Assembly (NCBI GenBank): GCA_905216055.1
Contig: CAJMSH010000008.1
Coordinates: 12,897-76,896 of the forward strand
Direction of reading: 5' to 3'
Length of the DNA: 64,000 nucleotides
Source of the DNA: an uncultured bacterium
GTDB lineage: Bacteria > Cyanobacteriota > Vampirovibrionia > Gastranaerophilales > Gastranaerophilaceae
The translations under genes were made by a program, and so were the position numbers. The notes beneath the pieces were generated by a model, which did not search any database, was not told where the DNA came from, and saw nothing but the letters and a program-made list of their open reading frames with translations. This document shows, piece by piece, positions 9,641 through 16,886 of this stretch. Positions within the stretch are counted from its first letter, which is position 1. Each line of letters opens with the position of its first letter.

Positions 9641-9856
9641 ATGATTGAATTAGGTAAAAAATACAAACTTAAAAAGATTAAAGGTTTTGATAGTTTTGAT
9701 AATGAGTATTACAAAGTAATTGGCTTCTACAACTTCGACACTGTAATTTGTGAAAACACCTACGGAGAAAGATTTATATTTATGAAGGAGTTTTTATTAG
9801 ACCCACAAAAGCCCGAGGATATCTATTCAAATTTAAGACTTGAAAGGAAAAAATGA
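9641..9856 (+). CDS. Small hypothetical protein
   Basis: A 71-residue protein of unknown function beginning MIELGKKYKLKKIKGFD, with alternating charged and aromatic residues that look like a small beta-rich fold. I chose the ATG at 9641; the open frame extends back to 9557 but that part reads as hydrophobic and not conserved-looking. The stop overlaps the start of the next small gene by four bases (ATGA), so the two are probably co-translated. Confidence 0.5.
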   Translation: MIELGKKYKLKKIKGFDSFDNEYYKVIGFYNFDTVICENTYGERFIFMKEFLLDPQKPEDIYSNLRLERKK

Positions 9857-10038
9857 TGACAGAAAAAGACTATGCACTTTATGGAACAAAGGTTTTGAAT
9901 TTAAAAACACAAGAAATTGGCTTGCTGATTTGTATTTGGAAAAACAAATTTGCAGATGCTGAAATAGATTACGCAACTTGTGTTGATAAACAAGGCAAAA
10001 GATACAATATAGAGCTTGATAATATCGAAGTATATTAA
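9853..10038 (+). CDS. Small hypothetical protein, coupled to the previous gene
   Basis: A 61-residue protein of unknown function. It reads as a compact beta-strand pattern (GTKVLNLKTQEIGLLICIW, then a central acidic stretch and a final YNIELDNIEVY). That layout recalls small SH3-like or OB-like regulatory folds, but no assignment is safe. GAAAGGAAA lies upstream of tandem ATGs at 9853/9856 and overlaps the previous gene. It ends 22 bp before the convergent membrane-protein gene. Confidence 0.55.
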   Translation: MMTEKDYALYGTKVLNLKTQEIGLLICIWKNKFADAEIDYATCVDKQGKRYNIELDNIEVY

Positions 10039-10060
10039 AAGTAAATTACTATAACCACTA

Positions 10061-10477
10061 TCAATCTTTAATTCCAAGTTCATTTTTTATATGTGCATAA
10101 AACTTTAGAATTGATTCATTGTTTTTGTAATGTCGATCAATTTCATTTGAACAAGATTCAAAACTATTATATAAATTTTCATATAAATCATAAAAAGTTT
10201 CCATTGTCTCATGTTTACCAAAAATACTTTCGTCTTGAATTTCGTTCCATACATCTTTTGTTGCTTTTGACAAAATGGGTTTATTTTTTATTCTAAAATC
10301 TTGCTCCATTCTCATTGAGAAATTATACATTTTTTGATACAATAACTCTCTTTTTCGTTTTAAATATATTTTTTCATCTCTAGCACTTTTGTATATACAA
10401 CTTAAAAAAGAAAAACCGCCAGTTAATATAGCACCCAATATTATTCCGAATAATTGTGAATTAAAAAATTCAATCAT
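10061..10477 (-). CDS. Hypothetical protein with one N-terminal membrane helix
   Basis: Function unknown. Residues 8-28 (LFGIILGAILTGGFSFLSC) form one membrane helix, followed by a Lys/Arg-rich stop-transfer and about 110 residues of helical, probably coiled, cytoplasmic sequence. This layout (one helix, then a charged helical domain) recurs in small genes of defence islands, and the gene lies 22 bp downstream of the Mrr nuclease gene on the same strand. Co-transcription with mrr is plausible; functional linkage is conjecture. Confidence 0.6.
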   Translation of the reverse strand: MIEFFNSQLFGIILGAILTGGFSFLSCIYKSARDEKIYLKRKRELLYQKMYNFSMRMEQDFRIKNKPILSKATKDVWNEIQDESIFGKHETMETFYDLYENLYNSFESCSNEIDRHYKNNESILKFYAHIKNELGIKD

Positions 10478-10499
10478 CTAGTAACACCTATTTTTAAAA

Positions 10500-11411
10500 T
10501 TACTCTTCACTAAAGAAATCTTCATCAATCTTTTTGATTTCGATTTTAGTTTTAACTTGTACACCTAAATTATGCTTAATCATCAATTTTGTTAATTCTT
10601 CACCATCAACTAAGCGTATGACTTTTCCCTGTATGGATGCTGCTTTCTTTTTGGCTCTTTCATCAAAAAAACTGGTTGTTATAAATACGCCCTTTCTTAC
10701 TGGTGAACATCCTAAAGCACCTGCAAAATTTTGCATTTCTTTTTCATTAACTTTATTGTCAGAATATCTTTTAGCCTGTAGGTAAATTTTTTCTAAACCC
10801 AATTCATCTTCGTCAATTATTCCATCTACTCCGCCATCATGACTCATTTTTGTTAATGAACCAACTCCGTAATTCATTTTTTCCATAAGCTGCAGAACAA
10901 TTTGCTCAAATTTTACAGGGTCAATTTGTTTTAATTTCGAAAGAAGTTCACTTTGTAAATTTTCTGTATATGAGTTCTGAACAGAATCTAATATTTCATC
11001 AGGAGTTTGTGTCTTTTCCACATAAGTATAATCTTCATTTTGCGTTGTTATTTTTTTATTAGATAAACCTATATGCCGAAATTGCCTGTATGACTCAAAT
11101 TTTTCTAGATATTTTAAATCTAATTTTGTAGGAGCCTTTTTGATAACCTTTAATCCTTCTTCTGTAATTTTTGAAGTAGCTCTTTGTGGTGAAAAAATCA
11201 AACCCGCTTTTTTTAGATATGTTCTTGCCCAAGCAACCCTATCCTTAAAGATTTTTTTAGGATTATTGGGATATATTCTATTTCTTTCCTCCTCACTTAA
11301 TTTCAATTCATCTGCAATAATATTAGAAATCTCATCCCCCGAACGTTCAATATTATCACTTAATACTTTTAAAACAGGATACATTAATTCATCATATGTA
11401 GGTATTGCCAT
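10500..11411 (-). CDS. mrr: Mrr-family type IV restriction endonuclease
   Basis: Mrr enzymes cut DNA carrying methylated bases. The first 90 residues form the Mrr N-terminal winged-helix domain (MAIPTYDELMYPVLKVLSDN, then RTYLKKAGLIFSPQRATSKI). From about residue 160 comes the Mrr catalytic domain: FEQIVLQLMEKMNYG, GGVDGIID and the nuclease core IYLQAKRY, in which Asp, Gln and Lys stand for the PD-QxK active site. The final GVFITTSFF is also typical. At 303 residues it has normal length. The start has AGGAG eight bases upstream. It belongs to the defence-rich island; a methyl-dependent enzyme would have to tolerate the methylation made by the neighbouring HsdMS. Confidence 0.92.
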   Translation of the reverse strand: MAIPTYDELMYPVLKVLSDNIERSGDEISNIIADELKLSEEERNRIYPNNPKKIFKDRVAWARTYLKKAGLIFSPQRATSKITEEGLKVIKKAPTKLDLKYLEKFESYRQFRHIGLSNKKITTQNEDYTYVEKTQTPDEILDSVQNSYTENLQSELLSKLKQIDPVKFEQIVLQLMEKMNYGVGSLTKMSHDGGVDGIIDEDELGLEKIYLQAKRYSDNKVNEKEMQNFAGALGCSPVRKGVFITTSFFDERAKKKAASIQGKVIRLVDGEELTKLMIKHNLGVQVKTKIEIKKIDEDFFSEE

Positions 11412-11461
11412 TCTAAAAACTCCTTTTTCTTAAGCATAGCACAAAAATTTGCAGGCGTTAG

Positions 11462-11860
11462 TTATTCTATACCTAAAATTTCACGCTCGATTTGGCGAAT
11501 GAAGTCAGGAGAAAGTTCTGTTTTTATTTGCGGTGTTTCGTTTCGAGTATTGTTTTCTTTCAATTCAGGGAGAAAGTTTAAAATATTCACAAGGGAATAG
11601 TATTCTGCTTGGCTTATCTGGCTGTTAGTTTTATTACTATTTGCGATTTTCTCCATAAGCTTTTGGGCAAACTTTTGCAAATCGTCTTTGAATTGTGCTC
11701 TATCATACATTGATTCTTTTCGCTTTTTATCCCAATCATATTGCTTTTTCCAGTAAAACAAAGTTCTTTTTACAATCCCAAGTTCTAAAGAGATTTCACT
11801 AATGATCAAACCTTTTAAATACATTTGCTCTGCTTGTTTAAATAATTTCATTTTGCTCAT
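11462..11860 (-). CDS. HTH protein, fourth gene of transposition operon A
   Basis: A 132-residue protein whose first 40 residues form a helix-turn-helix (LYWKK-type pattern: GLIISEISLELGIVKRTLFY followed by WKKQYDW). This resembles the N-terminal HTH of phage small terminase or Mu gp27-like (DUF1804-like) proteins. The rest is charged and helical. The ATG overlaps the stop of the preceding gene by one base, so it is coupled to the transposase operon. The related cassette B (56-59 kb) has no counterpart. It may supply DNA-binding activity missing from the truncated transposase A, but that is speculation. Confidence 0.65.
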   Translation of the reverse strand: MSKMKLFKQAEQMYLKGLIISEISLELGIVKRTLFYWKKQYDWDKKRKESMYDRAQFKDDLQKFAQKLMEKIANSNKTNSQISQAEYYSLVNILNFLPELKENNTRNETPQIKTELSPDFIRQIEREILGIE

Positions 11861-12420
11861 TAAAATCCCTCAAAAATTAAGTTTTCTATTCCAAAATGGT
11901 TTTTGTCTTGTACTTTTTTAACCTGATAAACACAACTTCTATCAATTACTCCAAGGTGTTGGAAATACTTTATCAATTGATTTAGAAGTGCCATCGTGTT
12001 TTTAATTCTGCGAGGTTTCAGGCGTCTTAATTCACAGACCTTAAAAAGTTCTTTTATCGACTCAATATCAATTTCATGCAGGTAATAGCAGTTTATAAAC
12101 GGTATAATATTGAAATTAAAAATCGCGTTATAGTTCCTGTAGGTCTCGAATTTGCAGTATTTTTCGACATAATTTTTCATAAAATATTCTTTTGCATCTT
12201 CTATACTAATTTTTAGGTGTTTATTCTTTAGCGGGCTGAATATTTCATAATTTTCACCTGTTTTCGTTTCTTCATTGTATTTATAAATTCCGTTTTCAAA
12301 AAGTATTTTATTGCTATTCAAAAGCTGTTCAAGCTTTGTTTTGCAATCGCATTCTGCTATCAATTCAATATCATCAAGGGTAAATTCTTTTAATCTCTTT
12401 GCTAATTTTTCAATGTTCAT
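11860..12420 (-). CDS. Winged-helix protein P3-A, third gene of transposition operon A
   Basis: A 186-residue protein of unknown function. Residues 1-55 (RLKEFTLDDIELIAECDC, then LLNSNKILFENGIYKYNEE) look like a small winged helix and clearly resemble the start of the third gene in cassette B (RLDKFTLDEISTIAEDVD). Residues 75-160 (EYFMKNYVEKYCKFETYRNY, then RIKNTMALLNQLIKYFQHLG) resemble the helical core-binding domain of tyrosine recombinases, with no catalytic domain attached. It overlaps the ATPase gene by four bases (ATGA). By position it could be a target-choice or accessory subunit, as TnsD/TniQ are in Tn7-like elements, although it shows no TniQ-like zinc motifs. Confidence 0.65.
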   Translation of the reverse strand: MNIEKLAKRLKEFTLDDIELIAECDCKTKLEQLLNSNKILFENGIYKYNEETKTGENYEIFSPLKNKHLKISIEDAKEYFMKNYVEKYCKFETYRNYNAIFNFNIIPFINCYYLHEIDIESIKELFKVCELRRLKPRRIKNTMALLNQLIKYFQHLGVIDRSCVYQVKKVQDKNHFGIENLIFEGF

Positions 12421-13097
12421 ATAATTTGCTCCATAACTTCTTTTGTAATTTCTTCTAAATTATTTTCTTTTGCAAAACTTTCAAGTTTGCTTATAAGCTG
12501 TACTATTTGTCTGAATCTATTGTATTTTTTGTGGATATATTCTATCGAATCAGGGGTAAACGGGATTTCAGAAAGTTGGCTAAAAATCTGGCTCAAATCT
12601 TCTATTTCAAAGGTCTCAAACTTTACAATCTCGCTAAATCTGTCATACAGATGTTTGTATCTTTCAAGTTTTCTAAGAGCCAAGCCCATACCGACAAAGA
12701 TTATCGGGCAATCTGTTTTATCATGGATATCTCTTAGAGTCTCGACACTTTTGTAATTGTTCATTAAGTAGTCGATTTCATCTACAAAAATAATTTTGGG
12801 CTTTTGGATAAGTTTGCTAATCACGACATTAAAGTTGTCTGAGGTCAAATACCGAGGAAGTTCGTCCATTTCTCTAACAATTTCTTCAACAAGCCACCTG
12901 CTTGTCATAAGATTTGAGGCTCGAATATAAATCCCGTCATATTTGCAGGCTAGCCATAGTGCCGTTTGAGATTTTCCAAGCCCGGGCTCGCCATATATAA
13001 GTCCCATTTTAGGAAAGTTTTTGGGTTTACTTTTCAGGGCTTCAACTAAGCCTATAAAATTCCTTACATTTCGAGTTTTTATAAAGATTTTTTTCAT
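12417..13097 (-). CDS. TnsC/MuB-class AAA+ transposition ATPase, cassette A
   Basis: AAA+ ATPase that in Tn7, Mu and IS21 systems binds target DNA and activates the transposase. It carries Walker A GEPGLGKSQT near residue 37 and Walker B IIFVDEIDYL near 108, with a sensor-like IFVGMG after it. I chose the ATG at 13097 because AGGATAAA precedes it and the sequence MKKIFIKTRNVRNF matches the start of the homologue in cassette B (MKKTFIKTKNVKRF). The open frame continues 17 codons upstream. It lies 68 bp after the transposase gene and overlaps P3-A by four bases. The two ATPases align along nearly their whole length. Confidence 0.88.
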   Translation of the reverse strand: MKKIFIKTRNVRNFIGLVEALKSKPKNFPKMGLIYGEPGLGKSQTALWLACKYDGIYIRASNLMTSRWLVEEIVREMDELPRYLTSDNFNVVISKLIQKPKIIFVDEIDYLMNNYKSVETLRDIHDKTDCPIIFVGMGLALRKLERYKHLYDRFSEIVKFETFEIEDLSQIFSQLSEIPFTPDSIEYIHKKYNRFRQIVQLISKLESFAKENNLEEITKEVMEQII

Positions 13098-13165
13098 TTT
13101 ATCCTTTCTTGGTTGCTCGCAATAAATGGGTACGGCTTCGCCTTTCACCCTCTGCTTTCAATCCG

Positions 13166-15007
13166 CTATTCATATAACAGTTTGTACTCCTTTGTTTGTT
13201 TAAATTCTGCAATCCAAGTGTCGCTTGGGTTATGTTTTATTAAATATTCGTACTTTTCTGAATTGTTTTTGAAAATCGGGAGAGACTTTTCTCCGTTGTT
13301 TATTTTTTGAACACCATTTGAACGAGGCTTGAACTTATTGCCACCCTGAACTTGTTTCAGGGTCTCTGGTGTTGCAGATTCTGAAATAAATTCAGAATGA
13401 CATTCTAAAAATTTTATTTCATCATCAGTTAATAATTTTTTAACCGAATTTATCGTTTTCCGTTTCAGTTTTTGTTGTTTTTGGATTTTTTGTTTGTAAT
13501 CCTCTAGATCCTCAACCGTTCCTAAAATCTTTGCCATCGGGTGGGTTTCTGTTACTCGCTCTGCGGTGCATAAATATTCACCTTTCGGGGTAAAAATTTT
13601 CACATTAGTTAGATCGAATAGGTTGTATTTTACCAGAACTTTTCCTTTCAGCCCGTATAGTCTTTCGTCAAAATAATCGCAGTTCAAGAACCTTACACCA
13701 TTTCGCTGAATTGTTTTGACTTCAGTTGCTAGCATCAAATCATCAAGCAAGCTTTTATTAATATTTTGTTTCTTTCGATTTTCCAAAACCTCTGCGATTG
13801 TCATATTTGGTGCATTTGTGCAGGGCTGAGAGTTCTTGAACTTAAGCCACATATCAATCATTTTGATTGTTTCTTCTATTGTTGGAATGTAGCGGATTGG
13901 CGGCAGAGGGCTGGAGTCAGCTCCGCTGCGTGCCCGTTTAACGCCGCCAACCAAGAGGGCATTATGCAGGTTAGAGTGGAATTTTTCGTTTCTTTTCAAA
14001 TATGCGGGTTTGTTGATAATTGATGAGCCGACATAACTTGGCATTAGTTTTTCAAATCCTTCTTGAAATTCTTTGAAGAACCTCTCAATAACTTTTGACC
14101 TTGCATTATATGGTCTTGCAAATACCGTTTCAATCCCAAGTTTTGCATAAAGCCCATAAAAGCCTAATTCTCCGAATCCTTTATCATCTGTAAAGTATTT
14201 TGCTCTAAATGCTCTGCCATTGTCTTGATAGACAATTTTAGGTATCATATCGAGGTTTATTATTGCGTTTCTTAGTGCACTTGCGATACATTGGGTGTTT
14301 TCTTCAAGCATAATTTCATAACCGACCAGTGCTGTTGATTTCCAGTCCAAAAATCCGACTAAAGTTGCTCGACAAGGCTTGCCCGTAAACGGATTAATCA
14401 CTTGAAACGCCAGTTTGTGCCCGTCTGCGACTAATATATCCCCGACATCAAGCAGACTTGCATCTCTTTTAATATAAGGCTCGACCTTGTCAGAAAGTGC
14501 CTTTTCTCCGTCTCGAGCTAGCACCCATTTGTCGTAATTGTTGTCCTTAAACCATTTTGCGTAGCGTCTGAATGTAATATCTGCAGGGATGAAACTTTGA
14601 CCTTGCTCTTTGAGCTTGTATTTTGTAAGTGCGATTGCTTTGCCGATACAAATTCTATTAGGGTGCAGGAGCAAGCCCATAAATATTTTGATTTCTTCAT
14701 CTGTTAGACATGTTCTGTATTCATTTACAGAAACGTATTTATAATTAGGGATTAACCTTGTGTAATCCTCTGTCCCGTCTAAACTGGCTTTCCAACGATG
14801 CAGGCTCCCTCGTGAGATTTTACCTAAAACATTGAAAAGGTAGGAATTTGAACTGTTATGCAGTTTGACAAAATCATAGTCTGCCTGAAGTTTATTGACA
14901 GCTTTACGGCGAAACTCCTGCCATTTGCGGATTAAATCAAGTTTTGCAAGTGCATTTTGTTTTGCCTTCTCAGGGGTGTATTTGATTGTCTCAACTTGGT
15001 TTTCCAT
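13166..15007 (-). CDS. DDE transposase (TnsB/MuA class), cassette A, N-terminally short
   Basis: Transposase with the RNase H-like DDE core: Asp in ILVADGH, Asp in IVYQDNGRAF and Glu in KVIERFF. A Mu-type beta-barrel domain follows (LKGKVLVKYNLFDLTNVKIF). It is homologous to the cassette B transposase but lacks about 70 N-terminal residues that hold B's helix-turn-helix. Two stop codons directly precede the longest frame, so no extension is possible. I prefer the ATG at 15007 (AAGGA about ten bases upstream) to the ATG at 15043. Relative to B it carries two in-frame insertions, one from a palindromic GC-rich repeat (13897-13950) and one from a dispersed repeat giving CHSEFISESATPETLKQVQG (13341-13405). 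It may be inactive or rely on other proteins for end binding. Confidence 0.85.
   Translation of the reverse strand: MENQVETIKYTPEKAKQNALAKLDLIRKWQEFRRKAVNKLQADYDFVKLHNSSNSYLFNVLGKISRGSLHRWKASLDGTEDYTRLIPNYKYVSVNEYRTCLTDEEIKIFMGLLLHPNRICIGKAIALTKYKLKEQGQSFIPADITFRRYAKWFKDNNYDKWVLARDGEKALSDKVEPYIKRDASLLDVGDILVADGHKLAFQVINPFTGKPCRATLVGFLDWKSTALVGYEIMLEENTQCIASALRNAIINLDMIPKIVYQDNGRAFRAKYFTDDKGFGELGFYGLYAKLGIETVFARPYNARSKVIERFFKEFQEGFEKLMPSYVGSSIINKPAYLKRNEKFHSNLHNALLVGGVKRARSGADSSPLPPIRYIPTIEETIKMIDMWLKFKNSQPCTNAPNMTIAEVLENRKKQNINKSLLDDLMLATEVKTIQRNGVRFLNCDYFDERLYGLKGKVLVKYNLFDLTNVKIFTPKGEYLCTAERVTETHPMAKILGTVEDLEDYKQKIQKQQKLKRKTINSVKKLLTDDEIKFLECHSEFISESATPETLKQVQGGNKFKPRSNGVQKINNGEKSLPIFKNNSEKYEYLIKHNPSDTWIAEFKQTKEYKLLYE
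13341..13405. repeat. Dispersed palindromic repeat inserted in frame in transposase A
   Basis: About 65 bp with two inverted repeats, CCCTGAAcTTGTTTCAGGG (13344-13362) and ATTCTGAAaTAAATTCAGAA (13378-13397). It matches the dispersed repeat copies at 44781-44966. Read through on the minus strand it adds the well-known repeat-encoded peptide HSEFISES..PETLKQVQG to the protein, in a non-conserved linker near the C-terminus. Confidence 0.8.
13897..13950. repeat. GC-rich inverted-repeat insert in transposase A
   Basis: A 54-bp stretch bounded by the perfect inverted repeat TTGGCGGC / GCCGCCAA, far richer in GC than its surroundings. The encoded segment (about VGGVKRARSGADSSPLPPI) is absent from the cassette B transposase at the same place, so it looks like a small in-frame insertion of a repeat element. 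Confidence 0.6.
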
Positions 15008-15124
15008 TGTCTCAAAATCCTTGTAATGCTTTGTGCAACACATTCATCACTCGTTTTGAGACAGAAGTCAAGTGGGGGTAAATAGTTTTTATTTAAAATA
15101 TTGATATTATGCTAGAATAGATTC

Positions 15125-15361
15125 ATGAATAAAATCTTTAAAATAATAGTTTTAAGTTTTTTAATCCTATTCATATTAATTTTTGGTGTTTTTTATGTAA
15201 TCAAAGATGATAAAGATATTTGTTTAGATAGTGGAATATGTAGAGAAGGTCTTATTATAAATACCCAATATGGAGAGATTTCAATAAATAAAGAAAATTG
15301 TATCAAGTATAATTGGTTTTGGAATGATGAAAAACGATTCTGTAAAATTGAATTAGAGTAA
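15125..15361 (+). CDS. Small membrane-anchored cysteine-containing protein
   Basis: A 78-residue protein: a hydrophobic N-terminal segment (IIVLSFLILFILIFGVFYVI), then a short exported domain with four Cys (CLDSGICREG, ENCIKYNW, RFCKIE) that could form two disulphides. It looks like an inner-membrane-anchored or secreted domain; I cannot name a family with confidence. It is divergent from transposase A and lies 40 bp before the direct repeat R1, so it may be cargo of a mobile unit. Confidence 0.6.
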   Translation: MNKIFKIIVLSFLILFILIFGVFYVIKDDKDICLDSGICREGLIINTQYGEISINKENCIKYNWFWNDEKRFCKIELE

Positions 15362-15400
15362 TAGAATTATTCTGTTTTTTAATTTTTAATTATACTCTTT

Positions 15401-15778
15401 AATATCCCAATCTTATTGATAATTTAGGATATCTCAATTTGCAAGCAAAAATAAAATTGCACTTTTTTGCACTTTATTGCACTGGGCTTAACTTTAAACA
15501 CCAAGGCGATTTTAGCCTAATGTGGTCTTAAAAATTTACAAATGGAGTGCAAAAGAGTGCAAGAAAAGAGTACTTAAGTGCAGCGGATTTTCGGTAGGGC
15601 GATGTGAGGCTTGACGAGCAAGCCCGTAAGGTGTCGGGAAGCTGAGAACTTTCCGACACCCCGAATAATCCAAGACGAAAAGACCCATACATCTCAATAC
15701 TAAAAAACAGCCTCAATCGTGCTGTCTGTTTGATTTTTTATTAAATTTTATCTGTCTCAATGTCCCAGAAACCTATTA
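15401..15778. repeat. 378-bp direct repeat R1
   Basis: First copy of a 378-bp element whose second copy (same length, same orientation) is at 17862-18239. Inside, a 17-base inverted repeat (15457-15473 and 15546-15562, TTGCACT units) encloses about 70 bases. Further on there is a strong hairpin with stem GGTGTCGG / CCGACACC. The gap 15362-16349 holds this repeat, an AT-rich tract and the promoter listed below, and no gene I can support. Confidence 0.9.
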
Positions 15779-16099
15779 ATTAACCTGCAAAAAATTTCGC
15801 ATCCAATAAAGGTTCATAATATATAGATTTATATATTTATATATTTATACATGCACTCAGTGGACTGGGACCATCAGCCTATATCTATTCAGTTAAAAAT
15901 GTAATTTATCTTAAATTTGTTCTTTTTTAATACCTCCTTATTAACTTTTACATACACATTAATCGCTCTTGTAGCAATAAAAGTCAAGTCATTTGTTCAA
16001 AACTTTTTATTAAGAACTTATTAAGAATAACTACAAAAAATATCTGTAATATTTTAAACCAAATTATTTATAAATTGAATATATTCTAAAAATAGTTTC

Positions 16100-16129
16100 T
16101 TGACGAAATCATGCTCAAAATGATATAAT
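16100..16129 (+). promoter_or_regulatory. Sigma-70-type promoter with long leader
   Basis: TTGACG (16100-16105), 18-base spacer, TATAAT (16124-16129). It is close to consensus and points at the lysozyme-inhibitor-like gene at 16350. The implied leader is about 210 bases and includes an orphan, near-perfect Shine-Dalgarno sequence AAAGGAGGTGA at 16292-16302 with no suitably spaced long reading frame. Confidence 0.65.
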
Positions 16130-16349
16130 AAGTAAAACTGTTTACTGCTGAGTATAAAATGGTTACTATCAAAATTAAGTACAAACAAGAAGTTTAAAAA
16201 TCTGCTGAAGCTGTAAACCTAAAATGAAATATAAGTAGCACTAATATAAAAAGGTATTATAAAGTAGTACCTATATTTGTTATGAAAAATGAAAGGAGGT
16301 GAATTCAATAAAATTTAACAATAATATATTTTTAGTGTAAAATGAATTT

Positions 16350-16808
16350 ATGAAAATTTTAATAGCAGGTCTTTTTATAGTATTAGTAGGAATAACTACA
16401 ATAAGTAGTTGTAATGCATTTGAAATAAACAACTATACAAATAATCAAAATGCTGCAATAGAAGTCCTTGATCCCATAGATAAAATAGAGCAGGACTGTA
16501 TATCAAAAACTGCAGATACTCAGGAAATGAACAAGTGCAGTCAAAAGGCTCAGCAATTATGGGAAAAGGATATAAATAAAAACTTAGCTGAATTAAAGGA
16601 AATTTTAAGTGCTGAGGACTATAAAAAATTACAACTATCGCAAACATCTTGGGAAAACTACATAGATAAAGAATATGGATTTATAAACTCTCTAACTTCT
16701 TATACTCAAGGAACAATGTATCTTAATACTAAAGAAGGTTGGAGAACCGAAATTCTAAAACAAAGAGCTTTAACACTAAGAGGATATCTTAATACTTTAA
16801 AAAAATAA
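16350..16808 (+). CDS. LprI/DUF1311-like lysozyme-inhibitor-type lipoprotein
   Basis: A 152-residue exported protein. The signal sequence ends in ISSC, a plausible lipobox, so it is probably a lipoprotein; cleavage after CNA is an alternative. The mature part matches the pattern of the LprI N-terminal / DUF1311 family: QDCISKTADTQEMNKCSQKA with paired Cys, then WEKDINKNLAELKEILSAED and QLSQTSWENYIDKEYGF. LprI of Mycobacterium inhibits lysozyme. The next gene, 78 bp downstream on the same strand, encodes a muramidase. Inhibitor and enzyme may therefore act as a pair, with the cell protecting itself in the periplasm. Pairing is inference from adjacency. Confidence 0.75.
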   Translation: MKILIAGLFIVLVGITTISSCNAFEINNYTNNQNAAIEVLDPIDKIEQDCISKTADTQEMNKCSQKAQQLWEKDINKNLAELKEILSAEDYKKLQLSQTSWENYIDKEYGFINSLTSYTQGTMYLNTKEGWRTEILKQRALTLRGYLNTLKK

Positions 16809-16886
16809 TATTAAATTCATTTTACCTTGTGTTAGCAGACATATAAGTCTTGCTTTGTATTTTAGTTGAACAAGGAGAAATTTATT

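Noticed and set aside
11462..15043. CRISPR-associated or classical Tn7 element
   Set aside because: No Cas12k, Cascade genes, CRISPR repeats, TnsA, TnsD or TniQ zinc-motif protein could be found near either cassette inside the window.
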